Positions 8,583 through 16,963 of a stretch of 33,350 nucleotides of DNA are shown one piece after another. Position numbers and translations under genes: made by a program. The stretch is from the NCBI GenBank assembly GCA_025358725.1, contig JANYIT010000199.1:1-33350 (forward strand), written 5' to 3'. Below the pieces are notes generated by a model. That model worked only from the letters and a program-made list of their open reading frames with translations, did no database searches and was not told the DNA's origin. Each line of letters opens with the position of its first letter. Position 1 is the first letter of the stretch. This stretch comes from Chamaesiphon sp. GL140_3_metabinner_129_sub. GTDB taxonomy: Bacteria > Cyanobacteriota > Cyanobacteriia > Cyanobacteriales > Chamaesiphonaceae.

Positions 8583-10355
8583 ATGCCCTTACCTACTAGC
8601 TTTGATGTCATCGTCGTCGGGGCTGGAGCGGCTGGATTATACTCAGCATTGTGCCTGCCAGCTTCGCTGAGAGTCGCGATTGTCAGTAAAGCTGATTTAC
8701 CCCTATCAGCTAGTGATTGGGCACAGGGGGGGATTGCGGCGGTGGTAGATCCACAAGACTCCGTGGACTTGCATATCGCCGATACTTTACGGGCAGGGGC
8801 GGGATTATGCGATCGAACTGCGGTAGAATTTTTAGTCACTCATGCTGCGGCATGTATTGATTCGCTGGTCGATTTGGGAGTAGCATTCGATCGCGTCAGC
8901 GTACCGTTAGGTGATCGCGTCAGCGTGCCAGCCAGCGGTCAGGTGCGCGAGAAATTAGCCCTGACGCTAGAAGCAGCTCATTCTCGTCCTCGCGTACTTC
9001 ATGCGGCAGATACCACAGGGAGAGCATTGGTTAGTACTTTAGCCGATCGCGTGTTGGCAAAACCGAATATTACCGTATTTACTCATGCCTTCGCCCTGGA
9101 TTTGTGGTTGGAAGCGGGAAAATGTCGGGGGATTAGTCTGCTATATCAAGGACAAATTACTTGGGTAACAGCTACCGCCGTTGTTTTGGCTACAGGTGGC
9201 GGTGGACAGGTTTATGCTCAGACAACTAATCCTGAGGTCAGTACTGGCGATGGTGTCGCCATGGCACATCGGGCAGGGGCACTGCTACGAGATCTCGAAT
9301 TTGTCCAGTTTCATCCGACTGCACTCACAAAAGCTGGTGCGCCCAGATTTTTGATTAGTGAAGCAGTCCGTGGTGAAGGTGCCCATTTAGTGGACGACAA
9401 TGGTTATCGGTTTACCTTTGACTATCATCCCGCCGGAGAACTTGCTCCCAGAGATGTCGTCAGTCAAGCGATTTTTAGTCATTTACAGAAACACAGCGCC
9501 GATCCTGCCAAAGGTTGCGTCTGGCTCGATTTAAGTCCTATTCCTGAAGCGAAAATTCGGCATCGGTTCCCGAATATTATTCAAGTTTGTCAGCATTGGG
9601 GCATTGATATTCTACATGAGTTGATTCCAGTTGCTCCAGCGGCACATTATTGGATGGGTGGAATTCAGACAGATCTGCTGACACATACTAGTATTCCTGG
9701 TGTTTATGCCGTAGGCGAAACCACTAGCACAGGGGTACATGGAGCCAATCGATTGGCGAGTAATTCGCTATTAGAATGTGTGGTATTTGGTGCTCAATTG
9801 ACTCAAATCTCCATTGAGCCGAGCTGCTCCACGGAAGAGGCTACTGGTGATGAGCATCGTCAAATTAACCGATCGAGCATAGCATCATTACCAATCAATC
9901 CAACTCTACCTGACGTTCCAAAACTAGATATCTGGGTAGAACAACTCACCGAACCCGCTGATACGTGGGAAAATCTAGTCCAAACTATCCGTCAAGAATT
10001 ACCGCGTTTAATGTGGCAAGCCGCCGGAATTTGTCGTGAACAAAATAGTCTGGATATAGCGATCGATCGAGTTAAACTTTTACAAGTAGAATTCAATGCT
10101 TTACCGATCAGTCAACTAATTAGCAAACTAGCCCCACCACAATCTAGGACTTTACCCGCAGGAATATCAGAACAAGATCTCTGTACTTGGGGTGAAACGC
10201 GAAATTTATTGGAAATCGGACTATTGATTTTAACTAGTGCGGTCATCCGAACTGAAAGTCGTGGTGGGCATTATCGGACTGACTTCCCAAAGATCGATCC
10301 AACCTGGCAAGTTCATACTCTAGTTCAGGGAGACTTCTGGTCAAAATCTGCTTGA
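8583..10355 (+). CDS. nadB: L-aspartate oxidase
   Basis: NadB is the FAD enzyme that oxidises L-aspartate to iminoaspartate, the first step of de novo NAD synthesis; NadA uses the product. The FAD-binding VVGAGAAGLYSA is at residues 11-22. SDWAQGGIAAV (44-54) and ALTLEAAHSRPRVLHAADTTGRAL (about 126-150) are NadB signatures. GGGGQVY, EFVQFHPTAL, SEAVRGEGAHL and the GVYAVGETTSTGVHGANRLASNSLLE region complete the flavoprotein core. The C-terminal helical domain follows from about residue 440. At 590 aa it is somewhat longer than many NadB proteins. Part of the excess is a short insertion near residue 104 caused by a 14-bp direct repeat. It ends 12 bp from the convergent D27-like gene. Confidence 0.94.
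   Translation: MPLPTSFDVIVVGAGAAGLYSALCLPASLRVAIVSKADLPLSASDWAQGGIAAVVDPQDSVDLHIADTLRAGAGLCDRTAVEFLVTHAAACIDSLVDLGVAFDRVSVPLGDRVSVPASGQVREKLALTLEAAHSRPRVLHAADTTGRALVSTLADRVLAKPNITVFTHAFALDLWLEAGKCRGISLLYQGQITWVTATAVVLATGGGGQVYAQTTNPEVSTGDGVAMAHRAGALLRDLEFVQFHPTALTKAGAPRFLISEAVRGEGAHLVDDNGYRFTFDYHPAGELAPRDVVSQAIFSHLQKHSADPAKGCVWLDLSPIPEAKIRHRFPNIIQVCQHWGIDILHELIPVAPAAHYWMGGIQTDLLTHTSIPGVYAVGETTSTGVHGANRLASNSLLECVVFGAQLTQISIEPSCSTEEATGDEHRQINRSSIASLPINPTLPDVPKLDIWVEQLTEPADTWENLVQTIRQELPRLMWQAAGICREQNSLDIAIDRVKLLQVEFNALPISQLISKLAPPQSRTLPAGISEQDLCTWGETRNLLEIGLLILTSAVIRTESRGGHYRTDFPKIDPTWQVHTLVQGDFWSKSA
8889..8926. repeat. In-frame 14-bp direct repeat within nadB
   Basis: GATCGCGTCAGCGT occurs at 8889-8902 and again at 8913-8926, 24 bp apart. 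The spacing of eight codons keeps the frame, so the protein reads D-R-V-S-V-P twice. The repeat unit contains a HIP1-like core. Confidence 0.85.
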
Positions 10356-10367
10356 ACTAAAAGTGTC

Positions 10368-11033
10368 TCAATTTAATTTAGGACAAGCCGCAGTTTTTAG
10401 TCTTGCTGTTGAGCCGTGCAGCTCCAAGCATGGCTGGTTGTAAGCTGCATCTGTGGCTGGGGTGGGTGGTATTTGTCCAAAAACCATCTTACAACTGAGA
10501 TCTTCAAAATTTGGTGTCAGCGTCAGGGGGATGCCAAACTTTTCGGTAAAAAAATCTTGGGTGGGCACTTTACACATATTGACGCACATCCCCACACAAC
10601 CACTATCGGCGAGATAGCGGCATTTTTTAATATAGACGGCAGATCGTTGAGATCGAACTGTCCCATCTGCCAAGTCAATTTCAGCTTCAGCGACCTCACA
10701 AGGCCCCACCAACCACTCAAACAGTCGGGCCGCAAACCACGCATTCAGCACGCACACCAACTGCGTGGGCGAGAAAAATGTCCGAATCGCCCAAAGTACT
10801 GGCGCAGGTACTAATGATTGCAGTACCTTAGCCACAATTATTTGCTGCTGCTGAGCATTACGCCCTTGCATCATTTGTTTAGACAAATCGACAAAGCCAC
10901 TGTAGCCGCTGATTTCGGTGCTTGCACCCAGAGCTTGAGACATCTTATGCGAAAATAGCCGAATAAACAATCGATCGAGTAAGTTGTCGTTGTATTCGTC
11001 AGTGATGATAGTTGTTACGGCTTTAGGCTGCAT
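10368..11033 (-). CDS. Beta-carotene isomerase D27-like protein (DUF4033)
   Basis: This 221-aa protein belongs to the D27 (DWARF27) family. The plant member is an iron-containing plastid enzyme that isomerises all-trans-beta-carotene at C9, the first step to strigolactones. The family core is plain: a Cys-rich stretch CRYLADSGCVGMCVNMCKVP near residues 137-156, PTQDFFTEKFGIPLT near 156-170 and PNFEDLSCKMVFGQIPP near 174-190, then a QPC near 200. The N-terminal half (DEYNDNLLDRLFIRLFSHKM) matches the usual D27 start. Its cyanobacterial substrate is unknown. It overlaps nothing, ends 12 bp from nadB, and shares the minus strand with the HLIP gene. Confidence 0.88.
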   Translation of the reverse strand: MQPKAVTTIITDEYNDNLLDRLFIRLFSHKMSQALGASTEISGYSGFVDLSKQMMQGRNAQQQQIIVAKVLQSLVPAPVLWAIRTFFSPTQLVCVLNAWFAARLFEWLVGPCEVAEAEIDLADGTVRSQRSAVYIKKCRYLADSGCVGMCVNMCKVPTQDFFTEKFGIPLTLTPNFEDLSCKMVFGQIPPTPATDAAYNQPCLELHGSTARLKTAACPKLN

Positions 11034-11175
11034 AGCTTTTCTCAGGTCGGAGCGTCAAGATTCACTCCTAACGATCTTAACTGACTGGTTAAAGTTTGTG
11101 GAGGTATTTTTGAATGTTTAAGTATCGAGAAGTTCAACTTTTTTCTTGCTGAATAAAGATGCAGATAAATTACAT

Positions 11176-11199
11176 AAAAAAACTGGGGGATACCCAGCT
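11176..11199 (-). terminator. Intrinsic terminator of the HLIP gene
   Basis: Read on the minus strand, a stem AGCTGGG / CCCAGTT (one G-U pair, 5-nt loop) is followed directly by seven T residues. It lies 32 bp after the HLIP stop codon and separates it from the D27-like gene. Confidence 0.85.
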
Positions 11200-11230
11200 A
11201 AAATTAGATTGATTGAGGTTGTAGCGAAAA

Positions 11231-11380
11231 TTACATTAATCCGAGGAAATGCAATACACCCTGTCCAGTGACCAATTCAGTAACGACAGCGGCAACAAAG
11301 CCAATCATCGCCATGCGTCCATTCAAATTTTCGGCTGAACCAGTGAAACCAAATTTCGCTTCGTCTTTCTTAGTTTGCAT
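11231..11380 (-). CDS. High-light-inducible protein (one-helix CAB-like, HLIP/SCP)
   Basis: This 49-aa ORF is a single-helix member of the light-harvesting-like family, which binds chlorophyll and carotenoid and protects photosystem II assembly under high light. The chlorophyll-binding motif is intact: E17-N-L-N20-G-R22-M-A-M-I-G27, followed by a hydrophobic helix [12 protein letters not shown] (28-39) and a short LHFLGLM tail. The N-terminus [13 protein letters not shown] is typical. An AGGAG ribosome-binding site (11389-11393 on the minus strand) is 8 nt from the ATG. Its own terminator lies downstream and a likely HLR1 site upstream. It is 197 bp upstream of the D27-like gene. The numbered subtype (HliA/B/C/D) is not assigned. 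Confidence 0.94.
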   Translation of the reverse strand: MQTKKDEAKFGFTGSAENLNGRMAMIGFVAAVVTELVTGQGVLHFLGLM

Positions 11381-11417
11381 AGTTCCGACTCCTGTAATGT
11401 AAATATTTGTGACCGCT

Positions 11418-11435
11418 TATATAAACTAATGTAAC
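11418..11435 (-). promoter_or_regulatory. Probable HLR1 element (RpaB site) of the HLIP gene, overlapping a -10-like box
   Basis: On the minus strand the sequence reads GTTACATT, two bases, TTTATATA. This fits the HLR1 direct repeat (G/T)TTACA(T/A)(T/A)-N2-(G/T)TTACA(T/A)(T/A) with one mismatch, in the second copy. HLR1 is known to bind the response regulator RpaB at cyanobacterial hli and photosystem I genes. The second half overlaps TATATAA, a possible -10 box, and lies 38 bp before the start codon. Confidence 0.6.
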
Positions 11436-11581
11436 GAATAAATTGGAAAATAGCAACTTTTTGGAAATATTTGTAAACTCTCTCATGACTGGGCAACAAA
11501 TCGTGTATCGATTAAGAAGAATCACGTAATTTTCTACCTCCACGCGTTTCAAGACAGGGAATTAAGGCTAGCTTTACCTAT

Positions 11582-11611
11582 ATCCCATCTCTCATCTCCC
11601 ATCTCCCATCA
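11582..11611. repeat. Heptanucleotide array (CATCTCC)n
   Basis: About four units of CATCTCC/CATCTCT lie 28 bp upstream of the phosphorylase-kinase-like gene. The rest of the 11436-11639 spacer shows no clear gene or terminator. Confidence 0.75.
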
Positions 11612-11639
11612 CTTTTAGCTACATACTTGCCGATAAACT

Positions 11640-14600
11640 ATGAACCGCTCTCAGCAACTCGATCGATACTACCAACAAATTCAGTCGATTATCCTCAGCC
11701 GCCAAAATCCAATTACGGGGTTATTTCCGGCGAGTACGGCGATTACGGCGCATGGGGACTATACGGATGCTTGGGTACGGGATAATGTCTACACCATCTT
11801 AGCCGTGTGGGGATTGGCTCTGGCGTATCGGAAAGTAGATGCACCACCAGGGCGATTGTTTGAGCTAGAACAAAGTGTCGTGAAGCTGATGCGAGGGCTG
11901 TTGTTTTGTATGCTGCGTCAAGCCGATAAGGTAGAGCAGTTCAAGCAGACTCAATCACCACTGGATGCGCTTCATGCTAAGTATAATACTCACACCGGAG
12001 ATGTGGTCGTCGGGGATGATGAGTGGGGACATCTGCAATTGGATGCAACTTCTTTATTCGTTCTGATCCTAGCGCAAATGACGGCATCGGGGTTGCCAGC
12101 GATTTACACGCTGGATGAGGTGAATTTTGTTCAGAATTTGGTTTATTATATCGGGCGCACTTATCGGACTCCTGATTTTGGACTGTGGGAGCGAGGGGCT
12201 AAGATCAATCATGGCAGTGTGGAATTGAATGCTAGTTCGATCGGCATGGCAAAAGCCGCGCTAGAGGCGATTAATGGTTTAGACTTATTTGGGGCGAGGG
12301 GTTCTCAAGCGTCGGTGATTCATGTGTTACCCGACGAGATTGCGCGCGCTCGATTGACGCTAGCTTCTTTATTACCGAGGGAGTCGAGTTCTAAGGAGAC
12401 GGATGCAGCGTTATTAAGTGTGATTGGATTTCCCGCTTTTGCCGTGACAGATCCGCAATTGGTGGCGCGTACTCGGACTAAAATTGTGGATAAGTTGGAG
12501 GGTAAATATGGCTGTAAACGATTTTTGCGCGATGGACATCAGACGGTATTAGAAGATAGTACTCGGCTGCATTATGAGCCAGCGGAACTACTCAAGTTTG
12601 AAGGAATTGAGTGTGAATGGCCGTTATTTTTTACTTATCTATATTTAGATGCTTTATTTAGTGGCGATGCGGTAGGAATTGAGAAGTATCGCCGCCTATT
12701 ATCAGCAGTATGTATCGATCTAAATGGCACACAGTTATTACCAGAATTATACTATGTACCCAAGGACAAAATTGCTGCCGAGCGATCGAATCCCCACTCC
12801 CAAACACGCCTCCCGAATGAAAATCTACCCTTAGTCTGGGCACAGAGTTTATATTTCCTGGGAGAGCTATTATTCGACAAGTTTCTCGCACCTGGAGATC
12901 TAGATCCGTTGGGGCGACATTTACGGATTGGCAATAAACGCCGCCGTACCGTCCAGATTGCTTTAATTGCTGAAGATGAAGAGTTACAGTTGCAATTAGC
13001 CGACTATGGAATTGCAACCCAGATCCCCGCTCAAATTGATCCGATTCAAGTGCGTCAATCTACAGAATTAGCCGCAGCATACGCTCAAATTGGTCGTAAT
13101 GATAAACTAGGTTTAACTGGTCGTCCAATTCGTCGATTACGCAGTCTCACAACTTCTAGAATATTTAATATTCAAGGCGAGACAATCGTATTTTTGCCAG
13201 CTTTTTTAGATCAACAACAGTTTTATTTGACTCTCGACTATCATTTTCTAGTATCGCAAATTAAAGCGGAGATTGCCTATATTAGTGAACAGTGGACGCA
13301 ATTAGGGCGACCGACAATGACATTGTTGTTGACTAAATCATTATTGCAAGAAGGGCAAGATGAATTTCAAAATAAGCAATATTCATCACCATTACTGGAA
13401 TTGATTAATGAATTTAAACAAGGTAAGTGTAATGGAGTGCCAATCCGATTGGGATATCTCAATCAATTGAAACTGACAGCGGGAATCGAACGAATCGATA
13501 ACTTACCTGAATTTGAGTTTGATCAAACTATTGTCAATCCATTGATGCCACAGCACTATGCTCTAACTTATGCAGCAGATCGCAATCAACCATTAACTAA
13601 TACTCAAGAGTTCTTATTAGAAGCTGAAACCAGCATCAAACTTTTATTAACACAACTAAGAGGATCTGATAATCTCTATCAACAAATTGAATTACTTCAT
13701 ACCTTAACCAAGCTAGAAGGATTAGACTTCAATACTGGATTTGGTGGTGCTGAAATTAAGGTAACTGTGGCTAATTTACTCGATGAAGTTTATTTCAAAG
13801 CAGGCAATTTTAGCGATCGACCTGAATGGGCGATCGTGCGTTATGCGGCGGGTTTATTAGATAAAGTAGATATTAGTTTATCCGATGCTGTCACCGATAT
13901 TTTAATCGGTGGTAAACAGCTTACTGTCGGGATGGCTTATAGCGAAGCTGCTTTAATTGATACGCCGATGTCTCATACCGAAATCATTGAGAAGATCGAT
14001 AAATTTTGTCGTGAAGATATTCGCGATCGAGTGTTGACACAAGAGATTATTATCTATCTAGGCTTACTGATCAAATCTCAGCCGAACTTAGTCAAAGGAT
14101 TACTCACATTAAGAGTTGGCTATTTAATTGTCTTGCTCACTAGTGAACTAGTGATGGAGTTAGAAATTACTCAAGATGAAGCTTACGAAAAATTGATGCA
14201 ACTTAGTCCCTTTGAAATTCAAACCAGACTTCATCAAGTTCTTACTGACTATCAAGGTTTAGGTGATACTGTCTTTCAGCAGGAATCCTTACATCTAAAT
14301 CAGTCTCAACAACAAATTGAATGGATTATAAATCAATCAACTGAGCGAATTGATACACCCTCCATTGACTGGCGATATCAACGCCGTAAAGATGGCGCAA
14401 TCAATCGAGTCGATCGAGATTTTTATCCTAGTGTCTGGCGACTACTCGAACATTGTAAAGGATTGACAATCGGTGATAAATTAGAAAAACGCAATCGGTT
14501 GGATAGCGAAATAATTTTATCTGAAATGACAGCAGGTGAGAAAAACTTTGCCCTCAGAATTGAACATTTACTCAATAAAATTGTCGCACCAGAATACCGT

Positions 14601-14930
14601 CAACTAAATATTGAAGCATTAATGGCACTAGCGGCTCTATCCGAACGCAACCCAGACTTGAAGATCGAAGAATATATCGTCTTAGATGTACTAATCGGAC
14701 ATGCGGTAAGATTGGCTTGGTTGGATGTCGAGTTACCAAAAACAACAGCTACTCAGCTAGATTCTACCGCCTTCGATCCTGCTAATTATGATCAATATAA
14801 GTCCTTTGCTTGGAGTACTTTTTATCAAAGCTCACCCTATGTATGTGCGAGTTATATTGTCAAGTCACTCCAATTCTTGAGTCAACTTGCAGTTGCAGAT
14901 AGTACTTCTAGTTCAGGGCAATTGAGATGA
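11640..14930 (+). CDS. GH15-like / phosphorylase kinase alpha-beta subunit homologue
   Basis: This 1096-aa protein has the overall build of phosphorylase kinase regulatory subunits alpha/beta. The first about 420 residues resemble a GH15 (glucoamylase-type) six-hairpin domain: NPITGLFPAS (24-33), YTDAWVRDNVYTI (41-53), GHLQLDATSLFVL, then KINHGSVELNASSIGMAKAA near 189-208. The middle is helical. The C-terminal part (about 925-1050) carries the PHK-specific stretch: a WRYQRRKDGAINRV segment, FYPSVWRLLEHCKG, EMTAGEKNFALRIEHLLN and APEYRQLNIEALMAL. In animals these subunits bind a protein kinase and calmodulin. No kinase gene is next to it here. Known cyanobacterial homologues are annotated only as glycoside hydrolase family 15. 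A role in glycogen control is inference. No clear ribosome-binding site precedes the ATG. Confidence 0.85.
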   Translation: MNRSQQLDRYYQQIQSIILSRQNPITGLFPASTAITAHGDYTDAWVRDNVYTILAVWGLALAYRKVDAPPGRLFELEQSVVKLMRGLLFCMLRQADKVEQFKQTQSPLDALHAKYNTHTGDVVVGDDEWGHLQLDATSLFVLILAQMTASGLPAIYTLDEVNFVQNLVYYIGRTYRTPDFGLWERGAKINHGSVELNASSIGMAKAALEAINGLDLFGARGSQASVIHVLPDEIARARLTLASLLPRESSSKETDAALLSVIGFPAFAVTDPQLVARTRTKIVDKLEGKYGCKRFLRDGHQTVLEDSTRLHYEPAELLKFEGIECEWPLFFTYLYLDALFSGDAVGIEKYRRLLSAVCIDLNGTQLLPELYYVPKDKIAAERSNPHSQTRLPNENLPLVWAQSLYFLGELLFDKFLAPGDLDPLGRHLRIGNKRRRTVQIALIAEDEELQLQLADYGIATQIPAQIDPIQVRQSTELAAAYAQIGRNDKLGLTGRPIRRLRSLTTSRIFNIQGETIVFLPAFLDQQQFYLTLDYHFLVSQIKAEIAYISEQWTQLGRPTMTLLLTKSLLQEGQDEFQNKQYSSPLLELINEFKQGKCNGVPIRLGYLNQLKLTAGIERIDNLPEFEFDQTIVNPLMPQHYALTYAADRNQPLTNTQEFLLEAETSIKLLLTQLRGSDNLYQQIELLHTLTKLEGLDFNTGFGGAEIKVTVANLLDEVYFKAGNFSDRPEWAIVRYAAGLLDKVDISLSDAVTDILIGGKQLTVGMAYSEAALIDTPMSHTEIIEKIDKFCREDIRDRVLTQEIIIYLGLLIKSQPNLVKGLLTLRVGYLIVLLTSELVMELEITQDEAYEKLMQLSPFEIQTRLHQVLTDYQGLGDTVFQQESLHLNQSQQQIEWIINQSTERIDTPSIDWRYQRRKDGAINRVDRDFYPSVWRLLEHCKGLTIGDKLEKRNRLDSEIILSEMTAGEKNFALRIEHLLNKIVAPEYRQLNIEALMALAALSERNPDLKIEEYIVLDVLIGHAVRLAWLDVELPKTTATQLDSTAFDPANYDQYKSFAWSTFYQSSPYVCASYIVKSLQFLSQLAVADSTSSSGQLR

Positions 14931-15031
14931 AGATAGGAACTAAATTTAATCAATTAACGTGTCGAGAGTACGCAAGTATTCTCAAAGATCGTCATAAATA
15001 TACGGACTTTAATGTATTAGGATTGTATTGA
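14927..15031 (+). CDS. Possible 34-aa small ORF overlapping the end of the PHK-like gene
   Basis: The stop codon region reads ATGA, so an ATG at 14927 overlaps the TGA of the PHK-like gene. The ORF encodes a 34-aa peptide starting MKIGTKFNQLTCREYASI and ending in a TGA at 15029-15031. ATGA overlaps often mean translational coupling. I know no family for it. It may instead be the front of a single broken gene together with the next ORF. Confidence 0.3.
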   Translation: MKIGTKFNQLTCREYASILKDRHKYTDFNVLGLY

Positions 15032-15240
15032 TCGATAGTCGAAAATCAAAAACTAGATCTCGAAATTCTCGCCCACATCAACATATCCACTTTGATTCAG
15101 ATGAGAGCGATTATTTAAAGCAACTGAAAGTCCAGCGATGGGAAGTAGAAAAGAGAAATTTTAGAGATAGTCAAATAAAATTAAGAGCTGAAATTGAGAT
15201 CGATCGAGAGATGATGTTGGAAGTTAAACACCAGGTTTGA
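15028..15240 (+). CDS. Hypothetical 70-aa basic/charged protein
   Basis: The frame starts at a TTG (15028) that overlaps the stop codon of the preceding 34-aa ORF, so a coupled start is possible. The peptide begins with a basic, low-complexity segment rich in Ser, Arg and His (residues 1-22). A charged helix with heptad-like spacing follows (YLKQLKVQRWEVEKRNF, then KLRAEIEIDREMMLEV). No known family is recognised. It could be a pseudogene remnant: start codon and overlaps are unusual. The base composition is like its neighbours. The 128 bp after it, to 15368, hold only a weak CCCA/TGGG hairpin near 15283-15296. Confidence 0.4.
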   Translation: MIDSRKSKTRSRNSRPHQHIHFDSDESDYLKQLKVQRWEVEKRNFRDSQIKLRAEIEIDREMMLEVKHQV

Positions 15241-15368
15241 TCACCGATCTCCATCTTTCTTGCCTAGAAATGTTGCTATACCCCACTTAAATGGGAATTT
15301 TAGATCTAGACATATTATATTAATCCGATCGTCTGAAATTTATCCATCCCACTGCGGGCAACTGTCTC

Positions 15369-16916
15369 ATGCTCAATTCAGCCCAAGATCCAGATGTGAA
15401 CCCAACTCACCCAGTAGTTAGATCTCCATCACTACAATATTTACCAATCGTTACTGAATTGAGCATCGAGCAATCGAAAGCCATGCCAATATTTACTGAG
15501 GCAACCGCACTAGCTGTTCGGCTCACCGCTGCACCTGTAGCAATCCTCACAGTAATTGGCAAGTCAGGCTGTCAAATTGTTTCAATCGTTGGTTTAGAGC
15601 AATTTGCACGCCTACCTACTCAGCCTAATTTACTCCTGGAATTAGCTGGATTAGAGTACTGTCATGCGCGAGTAATTACCAATGAAAGCAGCTTTAGCGT
15701 TAACAATTTTCAAAAACATCCCCAATTAGCTCAGTCATCACTCTATCGGGTGCATGGTATTCAAGCTTATTTGGGCTTACCGATTGTCACCGCAGCCAAA
15801 GATCGATTGGGCACAATCGCAATTTTAGACTTCAAACCTCGCCAATTTAGCGATCTAGACATTGATCTATTACAGTTAGTCAGCCGCTTGGTAGCAAGTG
15901 AATTTGAACGGAAATTATTAAGTCAAGCACAACTCAATCATTTGATTGGCGATCTGCGGTATCCAGCAATTCAGGGATTTGATGATGCTTTGGCAGTTGC
16001 TGAGCATGTTGATGCTGTCGCGAAACTAAGTGGTGATATTCAAGTAGATGCAAAGTTATCATCAATATCGTTGAGCCATGAAGCTGCTCAGGAGAATTCG
16101 ATCCGATCACCGCGAGATTATCCTCTCTTGGTTCATGCTCAACTGCAAGGTGAAATCCAGTCTAAATTATTGACTCATCTAGCCCAAGAGCTTCTTACCC
16201 CACTCACCTCTGTACTTGGGATGTCGAGTGTTTTGCAACAGGAAATTTATGGATCTTTGAGTAGTAAGCAGAAAGATTATTTAGGCATCATCCATCATAG
16301 TGGTCAACAATTGGTGACAATTGTGGATGAAATTACTCAATTAGGTGGGTTCGATGCTTCAGGGGAGAGTCAACCTCAACAGTCCCAACCAAACATCAAA
16401 TCAGTAGATCTGATCATGCTATGTCAATTAGCAATTCAGAGTCTAGAGCCGTTAGCACAGAAAAAACAGCAGCAAATCAGGTTAGATCTCGCTGGTGGTG
16501 ATTCCTTGTCAGCAACACTGATTGAACGGATGTGCTTGTTAGATAAAGATAAAGTGCGCCAAATCGTCTACTACCTATGCTTGAGCTTAATTCATGCTAG
16601 TACTGTCGATCGACAAATCTCGATTCAGTTCTCGAATTTAGCGGATGGATTACAACTTCAAATCACTACCAACGATCCTCAAGTCATCCTCCGCCAGCAG
16701 TATCTCCCTGACAATCTCGCACCAATCGTGGAGACAACCGAGCCATTAGACTCCATCATGGCAGCTCCGACTGAACTTAATATTGGGCAGGATCTCCACA
16801 TTAGTTTGGGCTTATCGCTCAGTCATATCCTCGCTGCTGCACATGGCGGTAACATTGAGATCATCACCAATGGACAGGGTTATCAACTTATCTTGCCACT
16901 AGCAGCGCAGATCTAA
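15369..16916 (+). CDS. GAF-domain protein with degenerate histidine-kinase core
   Basis: This 515-aa soluble protein has a GAF domain at about residues 25-180 (HARVITNESSFSVNNF, then LPIVTAAKDRLGTIAILDF). A linker and a histidine-kinase-like region follow. The dimerisation helix is present (LLTHLAQELLTPLTSVLGM, 267-285), but the phosphate-accepting His of the usual H-E-L-R-T-P is Gln273 and the Arg is Leu276. In the ATPase-like part the N-box Asn is Ser406 (RQIVYYLCLSLIHAS) and no DxGxG G1 box is seen. Only a GLSLSHILAAAHGG remnant of the G2/F region remains (481-494). I infer that it does not autophosphorylate and acts as a sensor or scaffold, or binds another kinase. It lies 47 bp upstream of the HAD phosphatase and may be cotranscribed with it. 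Confidence 0.82.
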   Translation: MLNSAQDPDVNPTHPVVRSPSLQYLPIVTELSIEQSKAMPIFTEATALAVRLTAAPVAILTVIGKSGCQIVSIVGLEQFARLPTQPNLLLELAGLEYCHARVITNESSFSVNNFQKHPQLAQSSLYRVHGIQAYLGLPIVTAAKDRLGTIAILDFKPRQFSDLDIDLLQLVSRLVASEFERKLLSQAQLNHLIGDLRYPAIQGFDDALAVAEHVDAVAKLSGDIQVDAKLSSISLSHEAAQENSIRSPRDYPLLVHAQLQGEIQSKLLTHLAQELLTPLTSVLGMSSVLQQEIYGSLSSKQKDYLGIIHHSGQQLVTIVDEITQLGGFDASGESQPQQSQPNIKSVDLIMLCQLAIQSLEPLAQKKQQQIRLDLAGGDSLSATLIERMCLLDKDKVRQIVYYLCLSLIHASTVDRQISIQFSNLADGLQLQITTNDPQVILRQQYLPDNLAPIVETTEPLDSIMAAPTELNIGQDLHISLGLSLSHILAAAHGGNIEIITNGQGYQLILPLAAQI

Positions 16917-16963
16917 CAGTATGATAGGCTGATACTTGGCTCCAGATCCACACAACTGCAACC

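Noticed and set aside
10416-10814. 132-aa plus-strand frame opposite the D27-like gene
   Set aside because: It is antisense to conserved D27 motifs, with no independent support.
15282-15300. CCCA ... TGGG hairpin as a terminator
   Set aside because: Only four strong pairs and a mismatch; the following T-run is short, so it is not listed.
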